This document shows positions 1-12,598 of a stretch of DNA of 64,000 nucleotides, piece after piece. Origin of the DNA: Diphasiastrum complanatum (Eukaryota; Streptophyta; Lycopodiopsida; Lycopodiales; Lycopodiaceae). Where the stretch lies: assembly GCA_029204225.1 (NCBI GenBank), contig MU832076.1, positions 1 to 64,000 on the forward strand. The letters are read 5' to 3'. Under the pieces are notes generated by a model that had not been told where the DNA came from, did no database searches, and saw only the letters and a program-made list of their open reading frames with translations. Position numbers and translations under genes: made by a program. Within the stretch, counting starts at the first letter, position 1. Each line of letters opens with the position of its first letter.

Positions 1-769
1 TAACAAAATCTTTGAAGCACATTGAAAGTCAGCAGACTTTGGCCAATAGAAGATTTTTCAACTCTAAGAAGGGATTATGGCCCTGATAATCCTTTATGCT
101 AGGGAATGGAATTTGTTGTGATGTTTCCATAGCGTTCACCGACCCACTCATCATGGCCTTTCTTATATGGCCCTTGTCATAATTTTATATTCAATTTACT
201 TGGTGGAATTGTCATGAAAAATTTCATTCTCTATGTCATGCCCATGATTGGTCTCGAGTAGCGTGTCCACGCTAGGGACCGGTAGACCAACAACCCGTAA
301 GTTAATTGTGACTATAAGGGAATTGGGGCCCTTATGTGTACATGGTCATAATTAATGGTTGTAGGCCTAAAACACTTGATGGTGGATTTGTATGGGTCTA
401 TCAGTGAGTCATTAGGGAACTGGATGACGTGGCCCAGATAGGCTGCAGAGGTGTCTAGTGAGGTGTCACAGTGCACTACTAGTGGTGCATGGGCCTTGGA
501 GGGTATAAGTATACCTGTTGGGCTCTCACTAGTGTATGCTTGATAGCATGACCGGTGGCAGGATGCTGCTGGTGTGATGACTCTTGTATCGCCTGATTTC
601 TATGCACATTCACAACAAAATATTACTGATTTTGGGCCTCATTTCTATGTCGTCATGCATGGGCAAATTTCCAACCTTACGGAAAGGAAAGGAAGTCCTA
701 AACTCCCAACCAATGCTTGATAAAAATTGGCAAATACAAACATGCCAATTCTTTCAAATTTTACCTTTT
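1..769. other. Gene-free left edge
   Basis: I see no supportable gene. Short ORFs are isolated, without a recognisable domain or splice partner. The text looks like ordinary moderately AT-rich plant intergenic DNA. Confidence 0.4.
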
Positions 770-1025
770 AGTTTTAGATTTGTAGGTTGTATAAAACTCA
801 GCTAGCTTTAATTTTACATTTAAGATTCAAAGATTCACTCCACTCTTTTATAGATTTCATTAAAATGTGGAAGGATTTTTATAACATACATTTAGCTTTT
901 AGTTTTAAATTTGTTAGTTATATAAAAGTCTGCTAGCTTTAATTTTAAATTTAGGATTCAAAAGTTTATTCCATTCTTTTATAGATTTCATTAAAATGTT
1001 TGAGGACTTTCATAAGAAACATTTT
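770..1025. repeat. Tandem duplication of a roughly 130-bp unit
   Basis: Two consecutive AT-rich units, about 770-900 and 901-1025, start with agtttta and share the blocks gctagctttaattt and tatagatttcattaaaatg. They differ at scattered positions, so this is an old local duplication. No coding meaning is apparent. Confidence 0.75.
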
Positions 1026-1171
1026 CTAAGGATCACTCTAAGCACCTCACTTATGGGGGATAAGAAAATCTATAGATTGTTGTGGCCCTTGTGGGGTTTC
1101 TCTTATAAACGATACTAGTGAAGTTGGCCCGTCGGGCGGCCGATGGTGTGTTTGTGTGTGCGTGCGGGTGC

Positions 1172-1205
<34 letters not shown>

Positions 1206-1221
1206 GAGAGAGAGAGAGAGA
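1172..1221. repeat. (GA)n microsatellite
   Basis: About 50 bp of GA dinucleotides with one interruption. It produces artificial Arg/Glu and Ser/Leu ORFs on the two strands, which should not be annotated as genes. Confidence 0.95.
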
Positions 1222-1239
1222 TAGAATGGAAATATTGGG

Positions 1240-2080
1240 CCCCCCCAAATGAAAAAAATATTCAAAAAAAAAAGGTGGGAGGGGGCATGGGGTACAATGC
1301 CCCCGCCCCCCCCCCCTTCCCCGTCCTTTTTTCCCTCCCTCCCCCCTACCTGCTCTCTCCCCATTCGTAGCTCGCTCTCCCACCCCCCGGGCTGCTAGCC
1401 CGATTGGGGGCGCAGCGGTCCGGGGCACCATGGCACACCCCCCCTTCCAAGAAAGCGCGGGGAGGTTCCCGGGCAGCGTGACCGACCTGTGAAACACTAA
1501 AATATTAATTAATATAAATTAATTGAAAATCACTCTAACCAGCTCACTATTATTGGAAACAGAATCAAAAGATTCAAAAATCCTTGTACAAGAATTCAAA
1601 TTTTACAAGCTTTTAAAAGCCTTGCAGAATAGTATTACCATACTCTTGGGATCATGAGTCCTGATGAGACTGAGGAGTCAGGACTCCTGACGCTGAAAGC
1701 GAGCTATTTTGTGTTTGGGGCCCAGTTTGGAAAGTGGGCCTCGTCCAATACCCAATAATTTCGGACAGCGGGCCTGGCCTGGCCTGGCCTGGGTGCGCGC
1801 CCATTGGCTCAAGGGGATGGGTGCGTCCGCCCCCTGCCCACGATCCCACCTTGCGCGGCCCATGTGGCGACTAAGACAGCCCCCGCAAGCACCGTGCCGC
1901 ACGTCAGGTGCCGGGTTGGGGTTAAGGCTGAAGCGCGGTGCAGAGTCCACAACACACAAGAGTCAAGAATGAAGGATGAAGATGGAAGGAATGGGTCCCA
2001 GTTCTTCCGCCTCCGCTGCGTTATATTAGATAATCTCTACTCCGAAACGCCCAGAGACAGTCGCTGTTAATCGACTGCGC
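1240..2080. other. Two GC-rich blocks without a recognised gene
   Basis: About 1,240-1,490 is C/G-homopolymer rich. About 1,690-2,080 is GC-rich and contains a short tandem ggcct-type pentamer run near 1,766. Both contrast with AT-rich flanks. ORFs here on either strand have compositional bias and no domain. They may be LTR or transposon fragments, but no termini were found. Confidence 0.4.
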
Positions 2081-5058
2081 AACGTACAGATGTCATGGCC
2101 GTGGTTTTTGTCATGGATTACCACTTGTACAAAAAGTTAAATCGCATTAATCTGGCAGCGCGTCCTGCGCTTTTGCCAAGAGATTAGGATTCAGATTCAT
2201 TGCAAAAAGCTCACTCGAGTGGATCGTGATTCGTAATGGCAAATTGCAATATTGATTTGTCAAACCTCATGAAGAGTTAGTTTCGTATAATGGGACATTC
2301 GGATGATTTCGGATGGGTCCAAGGGGATACTTATTAACGATTGCCTGAGCTGGAGGAGGGGCGGCGTTACTGATGATGAAGAATGAGAATGGAGCTAAAT
2401 GCCAGATGCTGCCTGAGTTGAGGAGGGCGGCGTTACTGATCAGGATTCAGGAGCCAGCCAGAGCCAGGTGCTGGAAAGGAAAGGCTGCAGTAATTTTTTA
2501 AGACAATCATGTGGCGACTGTGGGATCATTGCTTGAGGACAAAATGATTTGGACGGACGTTGTACACGCAAGTCAACAACGAATAGGTTTTTACAAGGTG
2601 ACTAGTCTGTCCAAAGCAAAACGCTTTCCCAAGTCTTGACAAGTCGGCATTTCTTCACAAAAATGCATTTTCATTCTCACCTTTTTGGAAGGTGATTGAT
2701 TATAATGCGTATCCACTCAAACACTGACATTAATCAATGGTTCAGATGTCAGTTTGGCGATCATTTATTTTCTTTCCAAAGTGTTGGGACATGATAATAA
2801 AATCTCATTGGTTTTGCAAATTTATAAGGCTAGTTTTATCATTTAGAATAAAAAGTTCTCATGAATGAAATTTAAAAATTACATACTATTGATTAGTGCT
2901 CGTAAAAAAATTTCAAATTAACCTTATAAAAAATTCACAACTATTATGGAATTGATAAAAGGTTAAAATAAAACCTTAAAACCTAAGATTTATAACTAAA
3001 ATCGACTAATTTTGTGCCATATAAAAAACCTATAAATCTAAAATAAAGCAGTAAAAAAAATGAATTTTCACAATTGGGTTGCTTGTATTTGTCGAGTTTT
3101 GGGGGGCACTGCTTGATGAATGGAATATCAAAACTACTTAGCTCTTTAACATAATTTTGAAAATGATTGTTTTTTATTTTTTGTGGCACATTATGTACAA
3201 TAAAGAGAGTATTTCAACCCATGGAGGTAATGATATAATGGTTTGTCTTCTAGTGATGTGGTCACATCAAGATGAAGTTATGGAATTAGCACCACAAAAG
3301 AAATTGTCATAATATACTTATAATGGGACACACCCTAAACCATTATCTAAATAATATCCTTATAGTAGGACTCCAAAAGATCATTATCTAAATGCATGAG
3401 CTTAGCTTTATTATATATAAGGGATTGACCTTAAAAAGAAGCTAATAGCACATTTATAAAAATGAATTTTTTGTTTTTTTTACCACCTTCAATAAAAAAG
3501 TACATACATGGCCTTTAAAACACAGGCCTGATCCAAAGGTAGAGGCACTTACATTGCATAGCATTGTTCGTGTTAATCTACTTAAAAACTTATTACTTTT
3601 AAAATTTGTAGATTTTGTTTCAAGTTGGGCTACTATTGGTCCTAGTTTTAACAGTTACATAACAAAGTTTCAATGCCATGGGAAAGAGAGGAGAGTAGAG
3701 GGAGGCTGAGGGCTGTTGTGGAAGGGCTGGTGGGCGGATGAAGTCTGCAAGCTGGTGAAGGCTACATTGGGTCCCTGCTTAGTTGTACCTTGTATAGTTG
3801 TAGCTTGTAGGCATAATGCTTTTTTTCAGCAAATTAAAAACTACAACTACAATTTGTTTTTACAATAGGTTAAAAATGTATTAGCCCTTTAGAATAGTAG
3901 CTTTAAGAAACTACACTATAAAATTATAGGTTAAACATGTATTACCAATTTAGATTAGTAAACTTAATAAACTACAATTAGTAGGTGAATATAAATTTTT
4001 CTAAAATGAGATGATAAGGCTTTGTAGGTTTTTCCGAGCACTGAAAGGAATTAATCAGCTTAAGGCACCAAATCATTCAAAAGATCTTGCTAATACATGT
4101 TCATCTTTCACAAAGCATTCGAAAGCTCTTGCTAATGCATGGTATCGTTCAAGTCACAATTCACAAGAGAATATACTAAGAGCATCCGGAATTCATACAT
4201 GGCATTCATCTTACAAACATAATCAAGCAATACTAGCGGCATTGTCAACGATAATACCATAAGCCCGTCAATCTCAATTTAGTTAATTGTTTTACAACTT
4301 ACATGAATCAAATTACCATCTGTCTTCGTATGGAACGTAGAGTTTCCCCGAATCACATCAGTAATATACTTCGTCACATCTTGCTTGTATTACGAATTTA
4401 GTTACCTTCTTTGTTGACTGTTTATCAGATTTTTCTGCGTTGGTTGAAACATAAAACATGAACTTGTTGCATTAGCCAAAGCAACATGTAAACCCTCTTG
4501 CATCGTATAATCATGTGACAGCTCCCGTTGTGTACTCGTCATTGTGGTATAAGTACCGTCTTTAGGTACCTAGCATCCCTTGACCACCGGTCTTGATGTT
4601 GTTGGGGCTTCAAATGCTCTCTGTGGAAGTTTACCAAGTAACAAGTTAGCTGGAAATAATCAATCAAGGTAAATTCATGTCATCTTAAAATCTTCAAACG
4701 GACTCTAGAGAACTAAAAAATGAACAAAAAAATCTAACCAGAACAAATTGTATATCCCATTGATGCCAAATTCACCGAATAGACTGGGCAGACGGTATTA
4801 CAATGGGCTGCCTAAATCAAGTTCATACTCAGTAATCAACTAAGAAGGTTATTTATTCCAAATCTCAAAAGCAATGGAACAATCAACAAGAAGCCAGCTT
4901 CCATAAGAAAAGTCGCTACCATATGCCAGTCCGTTTGATCGGTTATATCAACTTCTTAAGCTCTTTGTAATCAATAAAACCGTCTCCACTATGTTCAGCA
5001 TCATTAGTAAGAGTTGCCATTAAATAATTCACTGTTTACAAAGAGTAAAGTAGAGACT
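2081..5058. other. Intergenic stretch
   Basis: AT-rich DNA with no supportable coding region. A small duplication around gcggcgttactgat is visible at about 2,343-2,373 and 2,411-2,440. An 83-codon ORF at 4,011-4,262 (+) has no recognisable domain and is not called. The right end may include the 3' UTR of the minus-strand SOSEKI gene. Confidence 0.4.
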
Positions 5059-8000
5059 TTAGCACCTTTCATCGACTTTTGGCAGACGAGTATCTCGATT
5101 TATAGGGCTCAGATCCTTCCACTTAGACTCCGCTGGATTTTGGAGATGTTCTGTTGAATTAAACTTGTTCTCTACAATGTGAGCTGAAATGAGTTGTTGG
5201 CCTAAATTACACTGCCAGCTTTCCCTGTCACCTTCCGACGACGGAAGACGGATCGGGGAAACAACGCGGCTTGCATGTGCACTCTTGTACAATCCCGAAG
5301 GAATAGGGGAGCCCCCAGGGGTCTTGCATGGCGTTCCGAAAGCAGTTCCTATGTCTTTGATTTTCTTGTCCTGCTGAATATCGAAGTCGGTACTGCGACT
5401 AGACCTCCTGCAGATGTTAACCAGATCATTTTCCTTGTTAGAGAAGCGTCCCTCGTCAGAGAATCGGACGTTAGACGGGTTAGCAAACAAAATTTGTTTT
5501 CCCCTAACCGACTTCTGCAAATTGCTAGTCATTTACCATGTCAACTCCTTGTTCATACGATCAAGACTTAAAACTACCTCGAAAGTGCCTTGGAGAACAA
5601 CAACTGGGCCAGAAATGGAACAGAACCTCACTTCGGTGCTGCAAACTTATTCATTACGTCGATGAGTGTTGCAACAAGAATAAACGTATTACCTATGAGT
5701 CAGGAACAAAAATGAACGTACTTACGAGTCAGAAGTTTTGGTTACCTGCTTGAGAAAGATGAACATCTGCTGACAATCTTTGATTCGTGACAAGGAGAAG
5801 GTAACGCGGTAACGACTTCTTCGACCTCGGAACTTCGGGATTTAATAGTATGACCAAAAGCCTCATGATTGTTTCCAGTATCCAGTTCGAGCTCGCAACT
5901 ATACGTGATTGGTGTTCCCATTCTAGAATCGAAACTCTCAGGTGATCGAGGGCCTCGAGGAGTCACAGGCTTGCTTCTCACTCTGCTGGAGGGTAGGCTC
6001 TGACGGCCAGCTGGTTGTTCACGAGGGGCATTATTTTCTAGCGCAGTTTCTTTTGTATCAGCAGTTGGATTATTTTCTTGAACTTTGGTATCAACTCCAC
6101 CACATGACAAGATCTGAAGAAAAACTCTGGAGGCCGTTGTGTGCTTCAATCTGACGTTTGCACCAGAATCTTTGTCATGCAAATGACCAGAATTGACAAC
6201 TTTGCATTGTTTCTTTTTAGAACTCATGTTTTGATCTGATGTAAGCTCGCCAGATATCATCGACAGAAGCGACGCTTCAGCTTGATTAGGCTGTAGCCCT
6301 TGGTGCTCGTTATTAAAAATCTTCCAAGGCTTTGAAATTTCGTTGTTCGCTTTTTCTTGTTTTGTTAGACTTTCGTAGTATCTGCTATTGTCTAAGTCAG
6401 TCTGTGTAGCAGCATCACAACCATGACGAGCAGGCACTACTGTCGACTTGATCTGTAAAACTTTGATATCGTTCATGATTGTTTGAGTGCTTGAATCCGA
6501 AAGATCGCTGGAACTTGAGATTTTGTTGTCAGCAAGAAAGTCGTCCGGTGCTGAGAAACCATGTATTCCTCTCTTGCTCAATGCTTGGGCATAATCCGTA
6601 GGAAACGATTTCTTATGGCTGCCATTTCTCACCGCGTTAAGGTTTCCTTGAGAAATGCCATTGCACTTCTCAGAGACTTCGTGCTTCAGAGAACTTGGTG
6701 TGTACTGGTCAGAGCTGGACTTCGGCGGGTCTTGTTTGAGCCAGGTCTCTGCCCCGCGGTACTTGGTTTGAAGAACCTCTGGATGCTTGCGGCTATCAGA
6801 TTCTTGGCTAGAGACATACTTCATCATTTTATCTGCGAAACAATATTATGCAATAACTTAGCTGTCTTTAAATTAACTGATAAGGTACGGAACGTCTCCC
6901 CCTTGGATCTTCCTGGCCGTGATCTACTCCTATACAATCTGGAAAATATATTGATGACTACATTACAGTGACTATTGTAATCTTGTATAGGAGCTAGTGC
7001 TACGTATAAGCTAATGCCTATAGATTTATCCAGCTTCAAGGCTATAAAGGCACGTATCACACGTGAAATGAAAATCGTGTTATGCCTACCGATTAATCCA
7101 CGCTACAAAGTTACGTAGCGTACGTGAAATCCATATCCGCAACAACAAGCACATGATTTACACAGGAAAATCTAAATAAAACCAAAACTAGCAACTAGGA
7201 TCGTGCTCTTTGAATTGATTGAGAAACTCGTAGTAGAAGCGATTATATGCTTCAGAGAGTACCTTGACAATCGTCGAACAATTCAGAACCTTTCAGAACA
7301 TACTCTCCACCGCCTCCAGGAACGATGGCATCTTCATCTGACAAGTCTAGCCATATATATTTGTTCTTGTAGCTTCTGCATAACATGGAGAAAAACAAGT
7401 GCACGTACCAGTTGGACACATGAAGAATTGGAAATTATCCTTTGAAATACACGTACTTCTAACGAACATACACACAGAAATTTCAATTCCCTGTGCTCGG
7501 AGCTTTGTTAAGAAATGCATTATTTTGGTAAGACTATATTTGAAATCTCAAATGCTGGACTCATCATTATAGTAAATATTTGTTGTTATCAGCTTCTTAC
7601 CAATGATATCGAAAGAAATGCGCAGAAGACTTACCGTTTGTAAGACCAGGAAAACATGTTCCCCGCCGCGTTTCCACGAAGCACAGTCAGTCTGCGCTTC
7701 ACATCTGCTAGAACAAGAAGTTAAACTTACCATTATAATTTGAACACTCACATTTCACCTTCTTTAAACGCTCTGAAGTTATTTTCTTTACTGTCACAAA
7801 GAATGTGAGATTCTACAGTCTACTGCTGGAGGCCTCCCTTTTTGAGCAAAATATGCGGCTTTGACAATATCACTGAAGACCGTGCGAGTAATGCAACTGG
7901 ACAAAAACCACATACCAAAGGATAGCATACTCGAGGGCTTCCCTTCTCACAACATGCAGGCATTTGTCCTCACAAAACAGATAATGCAATGCAAGCAGGA

Positions 8001-8234
8001 TAGTTTCTCAGGCAATAGCAAACGTTCTGGACTACATTAGTCGAAGGCAAGTTACAGCAAAGCCAAACAGCTGTCATAACTTATGCGTAAAATAATTGCT
8101 ACTTTACCCATCAATCGCAGTCCTTCATTAGACAGATACGGCACTTCTATCATGTGAGGAGGTTCCATCTTTCCATTTCTACTGAGATAGTAGACCACCT
8201 GCGCTTTAGAAATGTTTCCTGCATTGGGCTCCAT
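5059..8234 (-). CDS. SOK-like: SOSEKI-like DIX-domain polarity protein (DUF966), 5 exons
   Basis: Exons on the minus strand are 8234-8108, 7704-7635, 7375-7263, 6832-5746 and 5524-5059. Each junction is GT/AG and the summed length is 1,863 nt, a whole number of codons, giving 620 residues. Exons 1-3 encode the DIX-like SOSEKI domain (about residues 12-97), with VVYYLSRNG, a PHMIEVP block, FSWSYKR, LSDEDAIVP and EYVLKGSEL in family order. Exon 4 is long, Ser-rich and low complexity, with AATQTD. Exon 5 has GTPCKTPGGSPIP and ends in Cys. SOSEKI proteins of land plants polymerise through the DIX-like domain and localise to polar cell edges. The start is the ATG at 8234; upstream in-frame codons are non-ATG. 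The last intron's acceptor (before 5524) was chosen by frame and could shift. No disabling change was seen. Confidence 0.9.
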
Positions 8235-8650
8235 GAACGCTCGGATCAAATACTAGACTGTAGCTACAGAATCCTCAAAACATGCCGTGTGTGTCTGTAT
8301 GTGCATATGAGCGACAAAAAACAGAAAAATGGAGAGCCCACACCAACCCAACACCCCCCGATGATCGATCGCAGAAGTAAGAATGATAAAAGGTCGGCAA
8401 TGCGAAGCCCAGAAGAGGAGAAGCAACGAGCACGCCCACAAACGTAGAAGAAAGAAGAGATTCTGGCGAGCAGGCAAGCTGCAATGCAATACCCTGACAG
8501 CTCTTTGCATTTCAGAGGAAGGCAAAACAATCTGCTGATTGTCACTTGAAGGCCAGCAATGAAAGGTACGCGCCAATTTTAAAAGCTAAATGAAGAAGTC
8601 ATACTTCATCTGAAAGTCAAAATTCTCCAAAACACACTTTATAAACGTGT
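8235..8650 (-). promoter_or_regulatory. Probable 5' UTR and proximal promoter of the SOSEKI gene
   Basis: This is the sequence immediately upstream of the SOSEKI ATG on the minus strand. A TATAAA-like element lies at about 8,636-8,644 (minus reading tttataaag), roughly 400 bp before the ATG. The assignment is positional only. Confidence 0.3.
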
Positions 8651-8714
8651 CGTGAAATGCTTTGAAGGCTTAGTGTATGTACATTTCATTTGAAAGGCAA
8701 AAGATGTATTAATT

Positions 8715-8812
8715 GGATTCCCATGGTAACATTATAAGTATTCAGGATATAATGGCAAGGAATGGATTCCCATGGTAACATTATAAGTATTCAGGATATA
8801 ATGGCAATTCCT
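8715..8812. repeat. 49-bp tandem duplication
   Basis: Two nearly identical adjacent units start with ggattcccatgg at 8,715 and 8,764. The high identity suggests a recent replication-slippage event. Confidence 0.9.
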
Positions 8813-8819
8813 TTTGTAG

Positions 8820-11124
8820 AGCTGCTATAGGAGCAACTAGACGAGAGGACGAGTCCATTACATCCCTATCATGCGCTGACAAACACCCATTATTGTACAT
8901 ATTGTGTGTCACCAAAATCTTAAAAAAAAATATCATTTTCAATATTATGTTAATGATTCTATCTATGAGTGAGGGCTGCTTTTAAGATTCCATCCATGAG
9001 GGTTATGTAGTTTCAAATTTCCACCCATGACTCTCAACTTTTAATTTTGAGGGCTGAAAAATTAAGACAATCAAATTTGTAAAAAATAATGAGGTCCTAT
9101 TACTATGCTCTAGGCGTTGGTGGCTCACAAACTTAATCTAGAGTCTAGACTATTTGATTCATGTCACTTTAGTAGACACACATCATAGATTAATAGCACC
9201 TCCATCTTCAAAGGAAAAAAAGGTCCTTAGAATATTGTGTCAAAATAATGAATGATGGAGAATTGCCATGATTCCACTTTTCACATATTGCACTACCCAT
9301 CACCAACAAAACTAGAAGTAGAGCTTCAAAGTCCACTTTTATGGTCATCCACCAACTAAAGGAAAAGTGCACCTCCAAGTAAATCCAAGGTCCACTATGT
9401 CCAAAACAATAGGAGTAGCTTTATACAAATATCATGTGTACCTTGTGGCAAAATATTGGTTGTTTGAGTCTCTCATGGAATTCCCAAAATGCTCCCAAAA
9501 GAGCATCTGCGTGACACTCCCAAACACCCTTCTTGGTCAATGATGTCCCAAGAAAAGTATGAGAGGCAAGCGTCTATAAATTTGGCCAAGTCTTCTATGT
9601 GTGCATAGTGGATATGATTAACTCGAGCCTATGACCTCTAAATGAGCTAGCCATTTAGCTATAGGAGAGGAGCTAGCTCTGGAATTTGTGTTTATGTAAT
9701 GAAAACTCCTGGTGCATGTTGTCGAGGAGCTAACAACTCTAATAGTGATTGTTGCCCAAGAGCATTGATGACATGTCCCAAACACCCGAATATAAACTCT
9801 CGAACCCAAAAATGCATGCATAATTAACAATGCACTATTATTTGATCGTGAGGAAAATATGAAGTGATAAGCAAATCTCGATAATTATGAGTAATTTTAG
9901 AAGACTAGCCTCATGTCTAAGCTCCCCTTTGTCTAGTATGTGTCAAGCTTGATGCCAAGCTCACACTAGTGGCCTAAATAAGAGAAATAAACATTGCACA
10001 AAGAAGGTTGCATGTGAGAGGCTTCATATTTGCCCCATAAGCACCCACATATGAGACGGAGATGATCCTTCACACTCATTCTTGCTACCAAGCTTTTTGA
10101 GAATACCCAAGTCACATAACACAACCCTATGAGGTTACGAAAAACGTCTAGGTGTTTGTGGTGGTCTTCTCTAACATGGGACATTAAAAGTAAGTGGTAC
10201 AAGCAGAAGGGCACACGTGAGGGGCCCCGTAATTGTCCTTATAAGCAATAATCAAGCTTGTAACCACCCACCTATGAAGTGTCTATGATTTTCACTCTCA
10301 TCCTTGGTACCAAGCTTTTGGAAATACTTGAGTGGTAGGTGCCTAGGTGATTTGAGGTGGGACCCCAACACTCAACTCTCATAGCCAAACAACCATATCT
10401 TGACATCCTTGAGACCAAATCCATGTCTAATTGGATGTGACCCTATCATGCTTGAGGAAGGATGAACCGTTGAGGTCTATCACCATCAAGTTTTGATCTC
10501 AATATTAGGACCAATTGAAGGACCGTTTTCAAACCTTTAAAGATGCACAAAGTTTGAAATATATGCTAGGTCATCATCTAATTGTTGTTTCTTACTTAAG
10601 GGAGTGGATGCTTGGTTAGCTTTATGTTGAGTTGTTATAGATTGTGATAAATGGCTAGGCTAATTCATCTTAAGTACAAGCCTTATGTCCGTTGGAAGTA
10701 GGCAAGCTAAATGCTAAGCTTGAAAATTCTTATGCCCTTGAGACATTAGGACAACATCTAGTACTAGATCCTTGATCGGTCAATGGTGGGGACTGAAAAT
10801 GGGCATTGTTATCAACAAGTGCTACAACAACAACTTGTTGAATCAATGTGCTTCCTATGAAAGTGTAAAGAAAGTAGGCTTGTGATCATAGTGGTTGGGA
10901 TTGAATGGAAACCTGATGAGTCAATGTATTGCCATGCTAGTGGGTGTAAGCACAATAGATCTCGATGTTTTAGGTTGCACAAAAGTCAATGCGGCAAGTA
11001 TTACCTTAATAGGTATAACCATGGTTGATGCTTTCAGGGTGCTGAGTTGCATGATACATGAATTGTACGAAGGGACTAGTGATTATTTATGAGATGCTCC
11101 CTTGAGGGGTGCTGCCTTTTTGGT
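8820..11124. other. No recognised gene
   Basis: Low-complexity intergenic DNA. Some phrases recur in diverged form (for example ttgctaccaagctttttgagaa near 10,082 and a variant near 10,310), suggesting old repeats. None of the ORFs shows a recognisable domain. Confidence 0.4.
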
Positions 11125-11356
11125 TTAGGTGAGATGGTGAGATATATTGTGAGATGGTGAAAGCATGAACATGTTAGATATTGCTTTGGCTCCATTGGTA
11201 AGTGAAGCATGAGAACTTTGACAAGTGCAGTTGCGCAAAGTTCTTGAACCCAACCTCAAGGGTGGGCCTTCAAGTGCTTTCCATTTCCTCTTGATACTTA
11301 GCTTTTGCATGTGTATGGTATTTGATGTCCCGAAATCAACCACACTCTGATACCAT
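11125..11356 (-). other. PBS and leader-like sequence left of a copia LTR
   Basis: The minus strand reads tggtatcagag at 11355-11345, the usual tRNA-iMet primer-binding site of plant copia elements. The 200 bp to its left looks like an untranslated leader. It lies outside the left LTR of Copia-C, where a normal single insertion would have flanking DNA. Confidence 0.5.
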
Positions 11357-12598
11357 TGATGGAAACCGTGGGATCTCGGGTTGAGCCGGAGATGAAGGCC
11401 GGATAGAGCCGACTTCGCATCCGTAGCTACTGCTACTAACTACGGTCTAATTCTCTTCCAAGCCCCCAATTGCTTCTGACTATCTGTTGTAAAATTAAAC
11501 TTGTAAACAATGTTGAGTAAAACAACAACAAAAAGTTATCTACTGCTAGCATGCATTCCAATATTGTAGATCATAAACATTATAGAACAGAGCATTGTGG
11601 AAATCGCTTCTATTATCAGAACTAAGTTTACAATATTTTTCTTGAGCGCTGTCTGTTTCCTAGATCAACGTGTTGGCGCAAGAGAGATGTTCTCTCTCAC
11701 GAGTAATATGACTAGCTATTGCTAATCTGTAAACTCACTCTAGAGCTATCTCAAACTTTTACAGTTCTGCTTGTTTTGTATCCGTGATCTCTATTCTCTG
11801 ATCTCCTCATGTGATCTCCCTTCTCTTGTTTACTGTATCCTTCATTGATCCTTTCATGTGATCAATCTAGGAAACTGATTAAGTTAAAGCTCTAATCAAA
11901 ACTGATTCTAGTTTCCTATCACTGTCCTTCGTGCATTAGCCGCATTCTGTCCGTTACTTAACGTTGCAGACCTTCGCAGTTTGCTAAAAGATGCCTTCGC
12001 GATTTTAAGGGCAGTGTTGCATTTTCAAGAGCAGTGTCGCATTTTTCCGAAAGGCATTTGGAGACAGTGTCGTTTTTCTGAAGAGCGAAAAACCTGATAA
12101 TGTCATTTTTTTTTGAAGGGTGAAAAAGTGCGACAGGCTTGAAGAACATTTTCTAAGGCATTTGGAGACAGTGTCACTTTTTCCCGAAATGCAAAAAATC
12201 CGACAGTGTCACTTTTTTCTGAAATGTGAAAAATGCGATAGTAGGCCAGAAAACGTTCCTAAGGCATTTATAAGACAATGTCACATTTTTCCAAAATGCG
12301 AAAAATGCGACAGTGTCGGGACAGTTGGCCAGAATTATTTTCTGATAAGAGATCTGGTTAAGAAAGATAGGCTGAAGACCAAGTTTGTTCCAACCAATCA
12401 TATGGTGGCTGATATCTTCACGAAGCCTCTTGACAAGGCAATTTTTGAGAAGCAGCGTACAAGCCTAGGAATCAAAATAATACCAGCTTTGAGAGGGAGC
12501 TGAAGAAACTAAGAGTTTTTATCCTTTAAAGCCTTAGTATTTTTCTTAGTCTTTTCTTGTTGTTTTTCCTGAGTGTTGCATTTTGAACTATGTTTCGC
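11357..12598 (-). mobile_element. Left LTR region of Copia-C, internally rearranged
   Basis: This is interpreted as the LTR at the 3' side of the minus-strand Copia-C. About 11,997-12,345 matches, in the same orientation, the right copy at 17,935-18,305 and carries short repeats around gacagtgtc. The LTR start (TGAAGAAACTAAG) is at 12,501 but on the plus strand, because the 12,341-12,598 piece is inverted. The left end is set by TG at 11,357 next to the primer-binding site. Confidence 0.6.
12341..12598 (+). pseudogene. Inverted 3' end of Copia-C (RNase H tail, PPT and LTR start)
   Basis: Reading plus, the segment encodes the copia RNase H tail (FLIRDLVKKD then VADIFTKPL), a stop, a purine tract (gagagggagc, 12,491-12,500) and the LTR start at 12,501. 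The rest of the RNase H domain lies next to it on the opposite strand, ending KHIAIRY at about 12,600. The matching LTR sequence at 18,386-18,483 is on the minus strand, so this 258-bp piece was inverted within the element. A shared attattttct at the left breakpoint is a plausible microhomology. Confidence 0.7.

Noticed and set aside
1709..2070. Overlapping ORFs on both strands in the GC-rich block
   Set aside because: GC-rich DNA has few stop codons; no domain, splice context or codon pattern supports a gene.
4011..4262. 83-codon plus-strand ORF
   Set aside because: No motif, no neighbouring exons, unremarkable length for AT-rich DNA.
8253..8576. Cys/Leu-rich minus-strand ORFs upstream of the SOSEKI ATG
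   Set aside because: They overlap the probable 5' UTR in different frames, and their hydrophobicity comes from a pyrimidine-rich leader.
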